Shown: piece by piece, positions 7,865-17,204 of the stretch
Position numbering within the stretch: position 1 is the first letter of the stretch
Layout of the letters: every line of letters starts with the position of its first letter
From: JAWKHR01 sp041394725
GTDB lineage: Bacteria > Acidobacteriota > Vicinamibacteria > Vicinamibacterales > SCN-69-37
NCBI GenBank assembly: GCA_041394725.1
Contig: JAWKHR010000015.1
Coordinates: 62,001-126,000 of the forward strand
Direction of reading: 5' to 3'
Length of the DNA: 64,000 bases
The notes under the pieces: model-generated
What the model saw: the letters and a program-made list of their open reading frames with translations, nothing else
What the model was told of the DNA's origin: nothing
Databases searched by the model: none
Translations under genes and position numbers: made by a program

Positions 7865-9514
7865 GTGAATCCCGAACAGCTCCTCTCCCACGTCAAGAAG
7901 CTCGCGTCCTCGTTGTCGGCGGCCCAGATCGCCGGCCTCGTGGCCGTGTTCCTCGCCGTCGTCGCCGTCGTCGTCGGCTCCGCCTACTGGATTTCGACCC
8001 CGACCTACTCGCTGCTCGTCGCCGACATGGACGCCGAGACCGCGCAGTCGGTGGTGACCAGGCTCAAGGACGCGAAGGTGCCGTACCAGCTCGCCGAGGG
8101 CGGCCGGTCGGTGCGCGTCCCGCAGGAGCGCGTGGACGAGCTGCGGCTCGAGTTCGCGTCCGACGGCCTGCCGTCGTCCGGGCGCATCGGCTTCGAGATC
8201 TTCGACCGCACCAGCTTCGGCACGACCGAGTTCACCGAGCACGTCAACTACCGGCGCGCGCTCGAGGGCGAGCTGGCGCGGACGATCGGCACGCTCGCCG
8301 AGGTTGCCAGCGCGCGGGTGCACATCGCGATGGCGAAGGACTCGATCTTCGTGGACCAGACGCAGCCCGCGAAGGCGTCGGTCGTCCTGCGCCTGAAGGG
8401 CAACCGCCCCCTGGCCCCCGCCACCGTGCGCGGCATCGCCGGCCTCGTCGCCGGCAGCGTCGAGTCGCTGCGGCCCGAGGCGGTGACGATTCTCGACACG
8501 TTCGGCCGTCCGCTGACGCGACCCGACGACGGCGGCGACGCCGCGATGAGCGGGCTGCAGTTCGACCGGCAGCAGCAGATCGAGCGCGACCTCTCCACGC
8601 GGGTGGCCGCGCTCCTCGAGCCGGTCGTCGGTCCCGGGCGCGTGCGCGTGAACGTCTCCGCGCACCTGCGGTCGGACCTCGTCGAGGAGACCGAAGAGCG
8701 CTACGACCCGAATGCCGTGATCCGGAGCCGCCAGACGTCCACCGAGACGGGCACGAGCGTGCTGCCGACCGGCGGCGTGGCCGGCGCGCGCGCCAACCAG
8801 CCCCAGGGCCTGACGACGGCGGCCGCGCCCGCCACGCCGGCGCCGGCGCCGGCCCCCGGGACGCCGCCCGGCCGGTCCACCGAGACCACCAATTACGAGC
8901 TCAGCCGCGTCACGCGCCACACGGTGAGTCCCCAGGGACAGCTCGCGCGCCTGTCGGTCGCCGTGATCGTCGACGACGAGCACGTCGTGACCACGGCCGA
9001 CGACGGCACGACCACGACGACGACGAAGCCGTGGGACCAGGCGAAGATCGATCAGTTCCAGCAGATCGTCTCGGCCGCGGTCGGCCTCGACACCGATCGG
9101 GGCGACGTGCTGACGGTCGAGAACATCGCCTTCGAGACCCCGACGGTCGAGCCCGAGCCGGCGGCGCCCGGCGTGATGACCGACCTGACCGACGGCGCGA
9201 AGCGCTACTGGCCGACGGCGCTGCGCTACGCCGCGATCCTCGGCATCGCGTTCTACGCCCTGTTCGGCATCCTGCGGCCGATGGCCCGCCGCGCCACCCA
9301 GCTGGCGATGGCGCCGGCGCTGCCCGCCGCCACCGGCAACGCGCGCCTGCCCACCGTCCAGGAGATGGAGGGCCAGATCAACAGCGAGCTCGACGCGGCG
9401 CGCCAGCCGCAGCGGTTGCCCGTGCTCAGCAAGCGCGTCGCCAAGCTGGCCGATGAGGAACCGGAGCAGCTGGTCCGCATCGTCCGCGGCTGGATCCAGG
9501 AGGAGAAACGCTAG
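7865..9514 (+). CDS. fliF: Flagellar MS-ring protein FliF
   Basis: 549 residues, GTG start. FliF builds the membrane ring that houses the export gate and carries the switch. There are two transmembrane helices: near residues 20-42 (IAGLVAVFLAVVAVVVGSAY) and near 440-460 (ALRYAAILGIAFYALFGIL). Between them lie the ring-building motifs, including GRIGFEIFDRTSFGTTEFTEHVNYRRALEGELARTI and the later PGRVRVNVSAHLRSD. The periplasmic loop has an Ala/Pro linker (about residues 318-338). The C-terminal cytoplasmic tail, which binds FliG, ends VKLADEEPEQLVRIVRGWIQEEKR-like. The stop codon overlaps the fliG start by one base. Confidence 0.96.
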   Translation: MNPEQLLSHVKKLASSLSAAQIAGLVAVFLAVVAVVVGSAYWISTPTYSLLVADMDAETAQSVVTRLKDAKVPYQLAEGGRSVRVPQERVDELRLEFASDGLPSSGRIGFEIFDRTSFGTTEFTEHVNYRRALEGELARTIGTLAEVASARVHIAMAKDSIFVDQTQPAKASVVLRLKGNRPLAPATVRGIAGLVAGSVESLRPEAVTILDTFGRPLTRPDDGGDAAMSGLQFDRQQQIERDLSTRVAALLEPVVGPGRVRVNVSAHLRSDLVEETEERYDPNAVIRSRQTSTETGTSVLPTGGVAGARANQPQGLTTAAAPATPAPAPAPGTPPGRSTETTNYELSRVTRHTVSPQGQLARLSVAVIVDDEHVVTTADDGTTTTTTKPWDQAKIDQFQQIVSAAVGLDTDRGDVLTVENIAFETPTVEPEPAAPGVMTDLTDGAKRYWPTALRYAAILGIAFYALFGILRPMARRATQLAMAPALPAATGNARLPTVQEMEGQINSELDAARQPQRLPVLSKRVAKLADEEPEQLVRIVRGWIQEEKR

Positions 9515-10527
9515 TGGCCGCCACCAGTACCCCGATGAGCGGCATGCGCAAGGCCGCGATCGCGCTCATGGCGCTCGGCGAGGAGGGCTCGACGAGCCTG
9601 TTCCGCCACCTGGGCGAGGACGAGATCGAGCGCGTCGCGCGCGAGATCGCGGCGATTGGCGCGGTCCCGCAGGAGGCCGGCGAGCAGGTCCTGATGGAGC
9701 TCAGCGCCTCGGTCGGGCTCACGCCCGCGCCGGTCGGCGGCGTCGAGCAGGTCCGCCGGCTGCTCGTGAAGGGGCTCGGCGCCGAGGAGGCGAACCACAT
9801 CCTCGACCGCATCGTGAACACGCTGAACACCTCGCAGGGCTTCGCCGCGCTCGAGCGCACCAACCCGGAGCAGCTGTCGAAGTTCATCATCGGCGAGCAC
9901 CCGCAGACCACCGCGGTGATCCTGGCGCACCTGGATCCGGGCGCCGCCGCGCACCTGATCGAGCAGCTGCCCGAGGAGATGCGCGCCGAGATCCTGCTCC
10001 GCATGGCGGCCCTCGACGACGTCTCGCCCGAGGTGCTGGCGCGCGTCTCGACCGTCATCGAGCAGCAGGTCCGCAGCCTCGGCGCCTCCACCAAGGCGCA
10101 GCGGGGCGGCGTGCGCGCGGTGGCGGAGCTCTTCAACAACCTCGACCGCGGCATCAGCCGGCCGACGCTCGAGCGCCTCGAATCGGTGGCGCCCGACACG
10201 GCAAATGCCATCCGCAACCTGATGTTCGTCTTCGACGACCTGCTCGAACTCGAGGAGACCGGCATCCGCGAGATCGTCAACCGCGCGGACAAGAAGACCC
10301 TCACGGTCGCGCTCAAGGGCGCCGCCGAGCCGATTCGCCAGCGCTTCTTCACCAACATGTCCAAGCGCGCCGCCGACCTGATGAAGGAAGAGATGGAGAT
10401 GCTCGGCGCGGTCCGGCTGCGCGAGGTCGAGAAGGCGCAGCAGGAGATCGTCGCCATCGCGCGCAAGCTCGAGGAGGAAGGCCTCATCACGACGGGCGCC
10501 GGCGCGGGAGAGGCGTATGTCACCTAG
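9514..10527 (+). CDS. fliG: Flagellar motor switch protein FliG
   Basis: 337 residues, GTG start at the last base of the fliF stop. FliG is the rotor protein that contacts MotA and FliM. The three domains are visible: the N-terminal FliF-binding domain (KAAIALMALGEEGSTSLFRHLGEDEIERVAREI), the middle domain with EHPQTTAVILAHLDPGAAAHLIEQLP (the EHPQ motif that contacts FliM), and the C-terminal torque domain (FVFDDLLELEETGIREIVNRADKKTLTVALKGA). The torque helix has the usual alternation of charged residues. Length is typical. Confidence 0.97.
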   Translation: MAATSTPMSGMRKAAIALMALGEEGSTSLFRHLGEDEIERVAREIAAIGAVPQEAGEQVLMELSASVGLTPAPVGGVEQVRRLLVKGLGAEEANHILDRIVNTLNTSQGFAALERTNPEQLSKFIIGEHPQTTAVILAHLDPGAAAHLIEQLPEEMRAEILLRMAALDDVSPEVLARVSTVIEQQVRSLGASTKAQRGGVRAVAELFNNLDRGISRPTLERLESVAPDTANAIRNLMFVFDDLLELEETGIREIVNRADKKTLTVALKGAAEPIRQRFFTNMSKRAADLMKEEMEMLGAVRLREVEKAQQEIVAIARKLEEEGLITTGAGAGEAYVT

Positions 10528-11239
10528 CGCGGCCCGCCTCGCGGCCTCCGTCCCGTGCGACCGGTTCGAGTGGCCCCGGCCCGACATGCTCTCGGCCGAC
10601 GGCCGGCCCGTGCCGATGCCGCACCGCGTGCCGGTCGTCACCGATCCCGGCGGCACGCTCCGCTCCGTGGACCTGCGTGACGCACCCCTGCCGAACGTCA
10701 TCGCCGAGCGCGTCGCCACGGCGGAGCGCGACGCCTACGCCCGCGGCCGCGCCGAGGGCGAGGCGGCGGGGGAGGCCGCGGCGACGCGCCGGCTCGACGC
10801 GACGATCCAGCGGCTCGTCCAGACGATCGACCAGATCGCCGCGCTCCGTGCCGGCATGGTTCGCCGCACCGAGCAGGAGATCGTCCGCCTGTCGCTCGCC
10901 ATTGCCGAGCGCGTCATCCACCGCGAGGTCACCGTGGACCGGGCCCTGCTCGTCGGCATGGCCCGCGTCGCGATCGACCGGCTCGGCGACGAGGCCGCCG
11001 CGACGATTCACCTGCACCCGGCCGACCACGAGCGCGTGATGCACGGCCGGGAGGAACTCGAGCCGGGTGGCGCCGTCAGGGTCGTGGCCGACCCGCAGGT
11101 CGAGCCGGGCGGCTGCCTCGTCCGGTCGTCGTTCGGGCGCATCGACCTGGCCGTGGACAGCCAGGTACGCGAGGTGTCGCGGGCGCTGCTGGGCGGCGAG
11201 GCCGGCGAGGAGTCGCATGGCGAGCCCGACCAGGCCTGA
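10517..11239 (+). CDS. fliH: Flagellar export stator protein FliH
   Basis: 240 residues. FliH dimers tie the FliI ATPase to the C ring and the gate. An Ala/Glu-rich central helix with small residues (AEGEAAGEAAATRRLDATIQRLVQ, near residues 75-98) precedes the C-terminal FliI-binding domain (EIVRLSLAIAERVIHREVTVDRALLVGMARVAIDRL). The start is the ATG at 10517, overlapping fliG by 11 bases. Sequence conservation in FliH is weak in general, so the position between fliG and fliI is important support. Confidence 0.9.
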   Translation: MSPSAARLAASVPCDRFEWPRPDMLSADGRPVPMPHRVPVVTDPGGTLRSVDLRDAPLPNVIAERVATAERDAYARGRAEGEAAGEAAATRRLDATIQRLVQTIDQIAALRAGMVRRTEQEIVRLSLAIAERVIHREVTVDRALLVGMARVAIDRLGDEAAATIHLHPADHERVMHGREELEPGGAVRVVADPQVEPGGCLVRSSFGRIDLAVDSQVREVSRALLGGEAGEESHGEPDQA

Positions 11240-12545
11240 GCCCGGCTTCTCGCTCCAGACCTACCTCACGCGGCTGTCGCGCATCGAGCCGGCGCCGGTC
11301 ACCGGCCAGGTCACGCGCGTGCTCGGGCTGCTCATCGAATCGTCCGGCCCGGCCGCGAGCGTCGGCGAGATCTGCGAGGTCCGCACCGGGCGCGGCCCGG
11401 CCATCCCCGTCGAGGTCGTCGGGTTTCGCGAGGGGCGGCTGCTCTCGGTGCCGCTCGGCGAGACCGCCGGGATCCGGCCCGGCGATCCGATCGTCGCGCG
11501 CGGCGACGCGCTCACCATCCCGGTCGGCGACGCGCTGCTCGGCCGCGTGATCGACGGCCTCGGCCAGCCGCTCGACGGCAAGGCGCCGCCCGCGGCCGAC
11601 GCGCTCGTGCCGCTGCGGCCCGAGGCCCTGAACCCCATGGCGCGCGACCCGATCGTCGATCCGATCGGCACCGGCGTGCGCGCGATCGACGCGCTGCTGA
11701 CGGTGGGCCGGGGCCAGCGCGTCGGCGTGTTCGGCGGCAGCGGCGTCGGCAAGAGCACGCTGCTCGGCATGATGGCGCGCGGCACCGAGGCCGACGTCGT
11801 CGTGCTCGGCCTGATCGGCGAGCGCGGCCGCGAGGTCCGGAGCTTCCTCGAGCAGGAGCTGGGCCCGCGCGGCCTGGCGCGCTCCGTGGTCGTCGTCTCG
11901 ACGTCGGACAGCCCGCCCCTGGCGCGCCAGCGCGCGGCCTATGCCGCCACGGCGATCGCCGAGCACTTCCGCGACGCCGGCCGGCACGTGCCGTTGATGA
12001 TGGACTCGATCACGCGGTTCGCCATGGCCCAGCGCGAGGTCGGCCTGGCGGCCGGGGAGCCGCCGACCGCCAAGGGCTACCCGCCGTCCGTGTTCGCGCG
12101 CCTGCCGGGCCTGCTGGAGCGCGCCGGCGCGCTGCGCGGGAAGGGCAGCATCACCGGGTTCTACACCGTCCTCGTCGAGGGCGACGACCACAACGAGCCG
12201 GTCGCCGACGCGGTGCGCGCGATCCTCGACGGCCACATCGTGCTGTCGCGCGACCTCGCCGCCCGCAACCACTATCCGGCCATCGACATCCTGCCCAGCA
12301 TCAGCCGGACGATGCCGGCGGTGACGACGCCCGAGCACCGGCTGAAGGCCGCGTCGCTGCGCGAGTGGCTCGCCACGCTCCGCGACAACGAGGACCTCAT
12401 CAGCGTGGGCGCCTACGCGCCCGGCAGCAATGCACGGATCGACACCGCGCTCGCCAAGCGCGACGCGGTGGACGGGTTCCTGTGTCAGTCCGCCGACACC
12501 ACCGGTCGGCTGGCCGACGCGGTCAAGGCGCTCCAGGCGCTCTAG
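11217..12545 (+). CDS. fliI: Flagellum-specific ATPase FliI
   Basis: 442 residues. FliI is the hexameric F1-beta-like ATPase of flagellar export. Walker A is GGSGVGKSTLLGMM (about residues 172-185), followed by VVLGLIGERGREVRSFLEQELG. The Walker B strand is HVPLMMDSITRFAMAQREVGLAAGEPP, and the C-terminal helices have DAVDGFLCQ. The ATG at 11217 is chosen because it begins the family's N-terminal segment (MASPTRPEPGFSLQTYLTRL) and overlaps fliH by 23 bases; the open frame upstream of it is not conserved. Confidence 0.97.
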   Translation: MASPTRPEPGFSLQTYLTRLSRIEPAPVTGQVTRVLGLLIESSGPAASVGEICEVRTGRGPAIPVEVVGFREGRLLSVPLGETAGIRPGDPIVARGDALTIPVGDALLGRVIDGLGQPLDGKAPPAADALVPLRPEALNPMARDPIVDPIGTGVRAIDALLTVGRGQRVGVFGGSGVGKSTLLGMMARGTEADVVVLGLIGERGREVRSFLEQELGPRGLARSVVVVSTSDSPPLARQRAAYAATAIAEHFRDAGRHVPLMMDSITRFAMAQREVGLAAGEPPTAKGYPPSVFARLPGLLERAGALRGKGSITGFYTVLVEGDDHNEPVADAVRAILDGHIVLSRDLAARNHYPAIDILPSISRTMPAVTTPEHRLKAASLREWLATLRDNEDLISVGAYAPGSNARIDTALAKRDAVDGFLCQSADTTGRLADAVKALQAL

Positions 12546-12548
12546 GTC

Positions 12549-13016
12549 ATGGCGCGCTTCCGCTTCCGCGCGGCGGCGGCCCTCGAACTCCGGCAGCAGC
12601 AGGAGCAGGCCGCCGCGGCCACGCTGGCGCAGGAAGAGGGCCGTCTGCGCGAGATCGCGCACGCGCGTGACGAGGTGGACCGCACCCGTGCCGACGCCCG
12701 TCGCGCCGCCGTCACCCAGGCCCGGGCCGGGACCGACGCGGCGGCCATCGAGTGGCACCGAAATTGGATCCTCGGACTGGGCGTGACGATCGTGCGACTC
12801 ACCGAGGACCTCGAGCGGCAGGCCGCCGTGGTCGGCCATGCCGAGCAGGCGTGGCGCGAGGCGCGACGCCGCCGGCTCGCGCTGGAGAAGATGCGCGACC
12901 GGGCGCTCCGCCGCTTCCAGCAGGCCGAGGCCCGGATCGAGATGAAGGACATGGACGAGTTGGCCCGGCTGCGATTCCTCGCGGCGGCGGCCGACGGTGG
13001 AGGCGACCAGCCGTGA
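12549..13016 (+). CDS. fliJ: Flagellar export protein FliJ
   Basis: 155 residues, almost entirely a charged helix pair, as expected for FliJ, which inserts into the FliI ring like the gamma stalk of F1 and carries chaperone traffic. The N-terminus MARFRFRAAAALELRQQQEQAAAATLAQEEGRL is the family's usual opening, and the C-terminal half (LALEKMRDRALRRFQQAEARIEMKDMDELARLRF) is the second helix with the typical ending. The gene lies three bases after fliI and overlaps the start of flgD by four bases. Confidence 0.93.
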   Translation: MARFRFRAAAALELRQQQEQAAAATLAQEEGRLREIAHARDEVDRTRADARRAAVTQARAGTDAAAIEWHRNWILGLGVTIVRLTEDLERQAAVVGHAEQAWREARRRRLALEKMRDRALRRFQQAEARIEMKDMDELARLRFLAAAADGGGDQP

Positions 13017-13306
13017 CGACCGATCCCATCAACGGAGCCACGTCGTCGAGCGCGGACACCGCGACGACGACGAAGTCGACGAAGGCCGACCCGCTGGGCC
13101 GCGACGCGTTCCTGTCGCTGCTCGTGACCCAGCTGCAGCACCAGGACCCGCTCCAGCCCCAGGCGAACGGCGAGTTCCTGGCGCAGCTCGCGCAGTTCAG
13201 CTCGCTCGAGAGCCTGCAGGACATCAAGGACGACCTGTCAGCGCTCCGCACGTACGTCGAGAACACGATCGGCTCCCCGACCACGCCGACCCAGGAGGAT
13301 CAGTAG
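13013..13306 (+). CDS. flgD: Flagellar hook-capping protein FlgD, short form
   Basis: 97 residues, GTG start overlapping the fliJ stop. FlgD caps the growing hook and helps FlgE subunits polymerise. The conserved N-terminal core is present: DPLGRDAFLSLLVTQLQHQDPLQPQANGEFLAQLAQFSSLESLQDI. It ends right after that core (TPTQEDQ) and lacks the roughly 120-residue Ig/tudor-like C-terminal domain of the 220-residue enterobacterial protein. The stop is followed directly by the flgE ATG, so nothing is missing downstream in another frame. Short FlgD forms are known in other phyla, so this is probably functional. Confidence 0.92.
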   Translation: MTTDPINGATSSSADTATTTKSTKADPLGRDAFLSLLVTQLQHQDPLQPQANGEFLAQLAQFSSLESLQDIKDDLSALRTYVENTIGSPTTPTQEDQ

Positions 13307-14563
13307 ATGTCCGTCAATTCCTTTTCCGCGGCCCTGTCGGGCCTCACCGTCAACCAGCAGAAGCTGACGGTGATCGGGAACAACCTCTCCAACATCAACA
13401 CCGTCGGCTTCAAGGCGAGCACGGTCGAGTTCGCCGATCTCGTCAGCCAGTCGGTGGGAGGGCCGAGCGACAACCCGATGCAGATCGGCCTGGGCGCCGT
13501 CACCGGGCAGATCTCGCCCAACTTCACGCAGGGCGGCATCGAGAGCACGGGCGTCGCGACCAACGTCGCGATCCAGGGGCAGGGCCTCTTCCTCGTCGGC
13601 GACTCCACGAGCCGCGCCTACACGCGCGCCGGCAACTTCAGCTTCGACGCCAATGGCGTGCTCATCACGGCCGACGGCCAGCCGGTGCAGGGCTACACGC
13701 AGACGGACCCGGTGACCGGCCTCATCGACACGACCACGCAGCCGACCGACATCGTCATCCCGCCGGGCGTCCTGCGCACGCCGACGGCGACCACGGTGTT
13801 CGGGACGCGCACGAACCTCGACGCGTCGGCCGCGGTCGGCGCCACGTTCTCGGCCTCGGCCGAGATCTTCGACGCGCTCGGCGACTCGCACATCGTGACG
13901 ATCAACTACACGAAGACGGCCGCCAACGCGTGGAGCTACTCGATGACCGTGCCCGGCGAGGACGTCAGCGGCGGCACGCCCGGGACGCCCACCGTCATCA
14001 ACTCCGGCAACGTGACGTTCAGCGGCCTGGGCGTGCTGACCGCGCCGGCGGCCGACGTCACCGTGACGTCGCCCACCTGGGCGAACGGCGCGGCGGCGAC
14101 CAACTTCGACTGGGACCTCCTCGATGCGAACGGCGTCCCGACCCTGACCGGCTACGCGTCGCCGTCGGCGACGGCCTCGGTGACCCAGAACGGCGCGTCC
14201 ACGGCCTCGGCCGTGCGGCAGATCACGATCAACGGGTCGGGCCAGATCCTCGCGTCCTACGGCGTCGGCCAGACCGTGACGATCGCGCAGCTCGCGATGG
14301 CGACGTTCAACAACCCGCAGGGCCTCGTGAAGCTCGGCAACAACCTGTACAGCCAGAGCGAGGCGTCGGGCACGCCGAGCGTGGGCACGGCCGGCACCGG
14401 CGGACGCGGTGACGTGGTCGGCGGCGCGCTCGAGCAGTCGAACGTGGACATCGCGACCGAGTTCACCCAGATGATCCTCGCCCAGCGTGGCTACCAGGCC
14501 AACTCGCGCAGCATCACCGTCGCCGACGAGCTGCTGGTCGAGACGCTGAACATCAAGCGGTAA
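13307..14563 (+). CDS. flgE: Flagellar hook protein FlgE
   Basis: 418 residues. FlgE polymerises into the hook that links rod and filament. The N-terminal D0 motif is SALSGLTVNQQKLTVIGNNLSNINTVGFKASTVEFADL in form (here FSAALSGLTVNQQ), and the C-terminal motif is GGALEQSNVDIATEFTQMILAQRGYQANSRSITVADELL. The central part (residues about 90-330) is Thr/Ala/Ser-rich beta structure. The length is in the usual range. The ATG follows the flgD stop directly, with a GGAGGA ribosome site inside the end of flgD. Confidence 0.96.
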   Translation: MSVNSFSAALSGLTVNQQKLTVIGNNLSNINTVGFKASTVEFADLVSQSVGGPSDNPMQIGLGAVTGQISPNFTQGGIESTGVATNVAIQGQGLFLVGDSTSRAYTRAGNFSFDANGVLITADGQPVQGYTQTDPVTGLIDTTTQPTDIVIPPGVLRTPTATTVFGTRTNLDASAAVGATFSASAEIFDALGDSHIVTINYTKTAANAWSYSMTVPGEDVSGGTPGTPTVINSGNVTFSGLGVLTAPAADVTVTSPTWANGAAATNFDWDLLDANGVPTLTGYASPSATASVTQNGASTASAVRQITINGSGQILASYGVGQTVTIAQLAMATFNNPQGLVKLGNNLYSQSEASGTPSVGTAGTGGRGDVVGGALEQSNVDIATEFTQMILAQRGYQANSRSITVADELLVETLNIKR

Positions 14564-14578
14564 CCCGCGGAGGCCGTC

Positions 14579-16417
14579 GTGCTGGACTTCGGTGTCATCT
14601 CCGCCGCCGTGGGCGACTCCACGTTCTCCTCCGACGCGGCGGGCGCGGCCGAAGGCCCGTCCGCCGCGGCGGCGGTCGCGGAGTTTCGCGCGCTCGTCGA
14701 GGCGCTCGCCGGCGGCCCGGCCGCCGGCGAGGGCCGGGGCGCGGTCGATTCGTCCGTCGTTCACTCCGTCAGCCACACACCTGCCGCCGGCGGGGAGGCC
14801 GTGACCGATCAGGTCGCGGCCTCCTCGTCATCGTCGTCTGGCGCGGCGGTCGTGCTGTCGGCGGCCGCGGCCGCGGCCGCCGGCCTCGGTGGACTGCCGG
14901 ATGCGGACGTGAGCGGCGACCCGGCGGCGGGTGCGGTCGGCCTGCCCGTCGGGTGGACCGGCGGCGTCATCGCGGGCGCGAACGGCGGGACCATCGAGCC
15001 GGTCCCGAACGCCACGAGTGCGGCCGACGGGGTCGCGAATACCGACGCCACCGCGGCCGACGAGGCCGCCGCGAAGAAGACACGCGCTGGTGATCCCGCC
15101 GATCCAGACGAGGCCGCCGACGTCGACGTGATCGACGCATTCGCGACCGCTCAGCCGGCCGCCGTTCCCACGTCCTCCGGTCGTCCCGGCCTGCGCCTGG
15201 TCGCCGGGCGCGACGTCGCGGGCGCCGCCGGTGGCGACGCCACCGGCGGCTCCGCGCCGGGTGGATCGGCCGACGCGGCCGCGGCGTCTGCGCACCCCGG
15301 CGCTGCCGGCCTCGTGCCGGGAGCGGCGGCGGACGCCGCCGCCCGGGCCATCTCGCGCACCGGCGTGCCGGCTGGCGCCGGCGCGCCCGAAGTCTCCGTC
15401 GACGGGCTCGACACCTCTGCCGCCGCGCATGTCGGCGCACCCGTGGTGTCAGGGCCCTCGGCGGCTGACGCGACCCCGTCGCGTCAGCCTTCCAGTTCCG
15501 CACCGCACGCCGCGACGCTGGCCGCCGATACGGCCGCGGCCCCGCCGGCCCTGCCCGACGTGCTCGCCGCGCGCGCCGCGACGCTCACCGATGGCGTCAC
15601 GGCGTCGGCCGGGCGCGCGGCCGACGGCTGGACGTCCGGCGGGCAGACTCCCGGGGGCCACGGCTCGAATGGCGGCCAGACCCCCGGCGACGCGTCGTCG
15701 GGCTACGGCGCCTGGGCGCGCGCCCAGGCGCAGGCCGCGTCGCGCGGTGGCGGCCGGCTGTCGTTCGACGCGTCCCCGTCGGGCGGCGCGTCCGTCTCGG
15801 GCCCGACGCTCGGTCTCGGGCTGGTGGCGCACCCGCCGTTCGGCGCCGATCTCGATCTCGACGCCGATGCCGAGGCCGAGGCCACCTCAGGTGGCACGCG
15901 CCTTCAGGGGCCTGCCCCGATCGCGGTGCCGTCGGTGTTCCGCACCGCCGGGGCCACGCTGCTCGCGTCGGGCGCCACCGCCGCGGCCGCGCCGCCGACG
16001 CCCCCGGCCGAGGCCGATGCCGGCAGCCTGCCCGCCGGCACCGCGCAGCAGATCGTCCAGGCGATGCGCCTCCAGTGGTCGCGCGGCGTGGGCGAGGCCC
16101 AGATCCGGCTCCAGCCGCAGCAGTACGGCCACCTGACGGTGTCGCTCCGCGTGCACCACGGCGAGGTCGTCGCGCGCCTCGAGGCCGGCGCTCCGGCCGT
16201 GCGCGAGTGGCTGCAGGCCAACCAGGCCACGCTCCGGCAGAGCCTGGCCGACCAGCACCTGACGCTCGATCGCCTCGACGTGGTCGAGCCGCAGGACCCG
16301 CGTGACGCACGGCAGCGGGACGGACGGTCGTCGCGTGACGACCAGCCGGACTCCTCCGGCCGGCGGCGCCGGAACGCGTCCGACGAATCGGGCGCGACGT
16401 TCGAAGTCGAGATGTAA
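14579..16417 (+). CDS. fliK: Flagellar hook-length control protein FliK
   Basis: 612 residues, GTG start. FliK measures hook length and switches the export gate from hook to filament substrates. The first 470 residues are low-complexity (Ala, Gly, Thr, Pro, Asp), consistent with the flexible ruler, and longer than the 405 residues of Salmonella FliK. The only conserved part is the C-terminal Flg_hook domain (about residues 490-585): VQAMRLQWSRGVGEAQIRLQPQQYGHLTVSLRVHHGEVVARL, then WLQANQATLRQSLADQHLTLDRLDV. An Arg/Asp-rich tail follows. It sits between flgE and fliL. Confidence 0.9.
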   Translation: MLDFGVISAAVGDSTFSSDAAGAAEGPSAAAAVAEFRALVEALAGGPAAGEGRGAVDSSVVHSVSHTPAAGGEAVTDQVAASSSSSSGAAVVLSAAAAAAAGLGGLPDADVSGDPAAGAVGLPVGWTGGVIAGANGGTIEPVPNATSAADGVANTDATAADEAAAKKTRAGDPADPDEAADVDVIDAFATAQPAAVPTSSGRPGLRLVAGRDVAGAAGGDATGGSAPGGSADAAAASAHPGAAGLVPGAAADAAARAISRTGVPAGAGAPEVSVDGLDTSAAAHVGAPVVSGPSAADATPSRQPSSSAPHAATLAADTAAAPPALPDVLAARAATLTDGVTASAGRAADGWTSGGQTPGGHGSNGGQTPGDASSGYGAWARAQAQAASRGGGRLSFDASPSGGASVSGPTLGLGLVAHPPFGADLDLDADAEAEATSGGTRLQGPAPIAVPSVFRTAGATLLASGATAAAAPPTPPAEADAGSLPAGTAQQIVQAMRLQWSRGVGEAQIRLQPQQYGHLTVSLRVHHGEVVARLEAGAPAVREWLQANQATLRQSLADQHLTLDRLDVVEPQDPRDARQRDGRSSRDDQPDSSGRRRRNASDESGATFEVEM

Positions 16418-16441
16418 CCGAGGGAACAGGGAGAGACGACG

Positions 16442-16927
16442 ATGGCGGACGAACAGGACGCGGCACCGGCGGCGGCCCCGAAGAAGAAGGGCGGGTCGAA
16501 GCTGAAGCTCATCGTGGCGGTCGTGGTGCTGCTGGCCGTCGGCGGCGGCGCGGCCTGGTGGATGACGCGCGGCGGCGCCGCGGCGGCCGAGCCCGTGGAG
16601 CCCGGACCCGAGACGCGCGGCCTCGTCACCTTCGAGCCGTTCCTCGTCAACCTCGCCGACGGCGGGGGCACGCGCTTCCTCAAGGTCAACCTCCAGCTCG
16701 TCCTCGAGACCAAGGCGGACGCGACGGAGATCGAGGAGACGCCGGTCGTCCTCAGCCAGCTGCGGTCCGACATCCTCGAGGTGCTGACCGAGCAGCACGC
16801 GACCGAACTGGTCACGCCCGAAGGCAAGGAAAAGCTCAAGGAGATGCTCAAGGAACACGCGAACACCGTGCTCCGCGAGGAGAAGGTCATTCATGTCCTC
16901 TTCACCGAGTTCGTCGTCCAGTTCTGA
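16442..16927 (+). CDS. fliL: Flagellar basal-body-associated protein FliL
   Basis: 161 residues. FliL is a single-pass membrane protein that surrounds the stator and supports torque. A Lys-rich N-terminus (AAPKKKGGSKLK) is followed by one transmembrane helix (LIVAVVVLLAVGGGAAWWM, residues about 21-39) and a periplasmic domain with the family's strand pattern (GLVTFEPFLVNLADGGGTRFLKVNLQLVLE) and C-terminal REEKVIHVLFTEFVVQF. The upstream GGGAGAGACG is a good ribosome site. The last 35 bases overlap fliN. Confidence 0.93.
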   Translation: MADEQDAAPAAAPKKKGGSKLKLIVAVVVLLAVGGGAAWWMTRGGAAAAEPVEPGPETRGLVTFEPFLVNLADGGGTRFLKVNLQLVLETKADATEIEETPVVLSQLRSDILEVLTEQHATELVTPEGKEKLKEMLKEHANTVLREEKVIHVLFTEFVVQF

Positions 16928-17204
16928 GCCGATCGAGGCGCCGGCGGCGAACCAGGAGTTCGCCTGGATGCTCGACGTGCCGTGCCCGGTGGACTTCGTC
17001 CTCGGCACCGCGATCGTGCGGGTGCGCGACTGCGTGCAGTTCGCGCCGAACTCGGTGGTGCGCCTGCGCCAGTCGGCGGGCGCGGACCTCGAGGTGCGCG
17101 CGGGCGGCGTCGTGCTCGCCACCGGCGAGGTCGTGATGGTGGACGAGAACGTCGGGCTGCGCCTGAACAAGGTCACGCCGCCGGCGGGACAGGACCTGTC
17201 GTGA
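16893..17204 (+). CDS. fliN: Flagellar motor switch protein FliN
   Basis: 103 residues. A Ser-rich leader (MSSSPSSSSSSEPIE) precedes a SpoA (surface presentation of antigens) domain: MLDVPCPVDFVLGTAIVRVRDCVQFAPNSVVRLRQSAGADLEVRAGGVVLATGEVVMVDENVGLRLNKV in pattern. FliN rings form the base of the C ring and dock FliH. A second SpoA protein is encoded after fliM (26199-26936), so the switch may use both. The gene overlaps fliL by 35 bases, and its stop overlaps the fliO GTG. Confidence 0.93.
   Translation: MSSSPSSSSSSEPIEAPAANQEFAWMLDVPCPVDFVLGTAIVRVRDCVQFAPNSVVRLRQSAGADLEVRAGGVVLATGEVVMVDENVGLRLNKVTPPAGQDLS

Noticed and set aside
14579..16000. Ala/Gly-rich region as a separate surface protein gene
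   Set aside because: It is continuous in frame with the FliK C-terminal domain and lies in the normal fliK position.
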